IMG/VR virus record: IMGVR_UViG_3300035703_000433 | Span: 1 to 21,789 of that record | DNA from: a virus | Direction: 5' to 3' (one strand) | DNA length: 21,789 nt | In this document: positions 20,946-21,789 of the stretch, one piece after another | Layout of the letters: every line of letters starts with the position of its first letter | How positions within the stretch are numbered: position 1 is the stretch's first letter | Position numbers and translations under genes: made by a program | Notes under the pieces: generated by a model | Seen by the model: the letters and a program-made list of their open reading frames with translations, nothing else | Database searches by the model: none | What the model was told of the DNA's origin: nothing

Positions 20946-21262
20946 CCCTAACGCCAGAACAGTACCTTTGGTACAAACTGGCGCATGAAATTGGATGGCC
21001 CGTATCGCTGGTTAAGCAGTTTACCACGGTATCCGAGTTCGATGAATGGCAAGCGTATTTTGAACAACGCATGTCATACAACGACAAATCGGATTACTAC
21101 GCTGCGGCGACGATACGGGCCATTTTCGCTTCCCAGGGAGCGAAGGTGTCCCGAAACGTAAACGACTTTTTGTTGGACTTCAAAAAACCAGACCAAGACG
21201 AAGATCAGGATTCCCGAAGCCTTTGGCTTCGGGCATTGGGTGTTAAGCAGGAGACAGAGTGA
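20586..21262 (+). CDS. Tail assembly chaperone, frameshifted long form (gpGT-like)
   Basis: Slipping -1 at 20936-20942 joins the 119 residues of the short form to 106 more, read from 20942 to the TGA at 21260-21262, for about 225 residues. The added part starts LTLTPEQYLWYKLAHEIGWP and contains TTVSEFDEWQAYFEQRM, the SxxEFxEWxxY-type phrase of lambda gpT-like extensions. This part has no ribosome-binding site of its own at its beginning; an ATG at 21071 gives only a 63-residue fragment and is not needed. The stop overlaps the tape measure ATG by one base. The ratio of short to long form normally controls tail assembly. Confidence 0.85.
20936..20983 (+). promoter_or_regulatory. Programmed -1 frameshift site with stem-loop
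   Basis: The heptamer A AAA AAC (20936-20942) lies in the correct frame at the last two sense codons before TGA. Nine bases further a two-part stem-loop begins: CGCCAG (20952-20957) pairs with CTGGCG (20978-20983), and GTACC (20962-20966) with GGTAC (20970-20974). The heptamer, spacing and stimulatory structure are those expected for -1 frameshifting, and the shifted frame is open for 106 codons. Confidence 0.88.
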
Positions 21263-21789
21263 TGGCCGAAAGAGAACTACCACCAATCCGTGTTCGCATC
21301 CTTGCTGATATTTCTGATTTCCAAAAAGGGCTTGAAAAAACAAAAGATAAAGCCGATAGTGCGTTTACCGCAATTTCGGATAAAGCGGCTACCGCCAAAG
21401 CCTCTGTTCAAGCCATCACTCGGCAAATCTTGGATCTCAATGTAGCTTTGGGGGCATCCAAAAACACAGCGGCGGCAGTATCGGCAGCCTACCTTGGACT
21501 GGCTTCGACCACTGCCGCAGCGGCTGCGCCGCTGGACAGCAGTGGTCGAACATTCAAAGACCTGAGTTCTGCTTTGGGTATGGCTGTGCCTCAGGTCAAA
21601 GACCTGAGTGCAGCCTACCTTGGACTGGCTTCGACCACTGCCGCAGCGGCTGCGCCGCTGGGCAGCAGTGGTCGAACATTCAAAGACCTGAGTTCTGCTT
21701 TGGGTATGGCTGTGCCTCAGGTCAAAGACCTGAGTGCAGCCTACCTTGGACTGGCTTCGACCACTGCCGCAGCGGCTGCGCCGCTGGAC
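21262..21789 (+). CDS. Tape measure protein, N-terminal part (runs off the window)
   Basis: The frame is open from the ATG at 21262 to the end of the window, 176 codons, with no stop. It begins AERELPPIRVRILADISDFQKGLEK, typical of tape measure N-termini (a strand, then xDxSxFxxGL and a helix with lysines), and continues in an alanine-rich helix. From residue 75 it enters a 42-residue repeat rich in alanine. The protein sets tail length and lines the tube, ready to pass the host envelope. It directly follows the frameshifted chaperone. Confidence 0.85.
   Translation, partial: MAERELPPIRVRILADISDFQKGLEKTKDKADSAFTAISDKAATAKASVQAITRQILDLNVALGASKNTAAAVSAAYLGLASTTAAAAAPLDSSGRTFKDLSSALGMAVPQVKDLSAAYLGLASTTAAAAAPLGSSGRTFKDLSSALGMAVPQVKDLSAAYLGLASTTAAAAAPLD
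21484..21789 (+). repeat. Near-identical 126-bp repeats in the tape measure gene
   Basis: Copies start at 21484, 21610 and 21736, exactly 126 bp apart (42 codons). The overlap of copies 1 and 2 shows a single visible base difference (GGAC against GGGC, near 21535 and 21661). Each copy holds a two-part hairpin: CGACCACTGC with GCAGTGGTCG outside and CAGCGGC with GCCGCTG inside. The third copy is cut by the window end. Confidence 0.95.

Larger units (their letters stand above)
813..21233. repeat. Genome-wide intragenic perfect hairpins
   Basis: About fifty perfect inverted repeats with arms of 10-14 bp and loops of 0-6 bases lie inside coding sequence of both strands, plus many with arms of 7-9 bp. 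The longest: 1731-1743/1747-1759, 2429-2441/2445-2457, 5079-5091/5096-5108, 12513-12525/12530-12542, 12774-12786/12793-12805, 18736-18749/18753-18766, 18958-18970/18976-18988 and 20830-20842/20846-20858 (13-14 bp). Arms differ from hairpin to hairpin, so they are not copies of one element. Most do not end in a T-run and are not terminators. The stretch 14301-16821 has none with arms of 10 bp or more. Confidence 0.9.

Noticed and set aside
813-21233. Intragenic hairpins as rho-independent terminators
   Set aside because: Only those at 379-404, 755-783, 11417-11464 and 20537-20563 are followed by T-runs and lie outside genes; the others lack T-runs and lie mid-gene.
813-21233. Intragenic hairpins as copies of a REP-like or palindromic mobile element
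   Set aside because: Arms have different sequences and lengths from one hairpin to another and no shared flanks, so they are not copies of one element.
21071-21262. Independent 63-residue gene before the tape measure
   Set aside because: It is the end of the -1 frame that is open from 20942; the slippery site and stem-loop explain it better as a frameshift extension.

Overview
The window holds the structural half of a tailed double-stranded DNA phage (or prophage) genome, standard genetic code, with siphovirus architecture. The evidence is a complete head-to-tail gene order on the + strand: terminase large subunit, DUF1073-type portal, prohead protease with a nested scaffold, head decoration protein, HK97-fold (encapsulin-like) capsid, lysis/membrane cassette, fibre/adhesin genes, DUF4054-type connector, head closure, gp10-like neck protein, tail terminator, tail tube, tail-assembly chaperone with a -1 frameshift, and the start of the tape measure. 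There is no sheath gene. I cannot assign a host; there are no tRNA, rRNA or chromosomal genes. Both ends of the window lie inside tandem repeats, as expected of a contig that broke at repeats.

Layout. 1-445: noncoding, with three and a half copies of a 37-bp unit carrying a perfect palindrome, two runs of nine G, and a cluster of hairpins including a terminator. 446-5359: minus-strand accessory genes. A tightly coupled operon runs leftward from a divergent promoter region at 5360-5430: two unknown genes, a thermonuclease-like protein, a small zinc-binding protein, an XF1762-family GNAT-like protein, an unknown protein, and a 651-residue modular protein with three copies of an SH3-like module. 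A terminator separates it from one small membrane protein. 5431-21789: plus-strand morphogenesis genes, most overlapping by 1 to 14 bases, with terminators after the capsid gene and after the tail-tube gene.

The central region 11490-14532 encodes several small one-helix membrane proteins, a papain-type cysteine peptidase with all catalytic residues present, and a membrane-anchored protein combining a seven-cysteine cluster with a thioredoxin/glutaredoxin-like CxxC domain. This is the probable envelope/lysis section. 14545-16800 is an AT-richer block encoding an unknown protein, a beta-helix adhesin and the N-terminus of the long fibre; it looks imported.

The most unusual property is not a gene. 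Coding sequence on both strands is studded with perfect inverted repeats: about fifty with arms of 10-14 bp and loops of 0-6 bases, each of different sequence, against well under one expected by chance. They are almost absent from the AT-richer block. I do not know of a described system that explains this.
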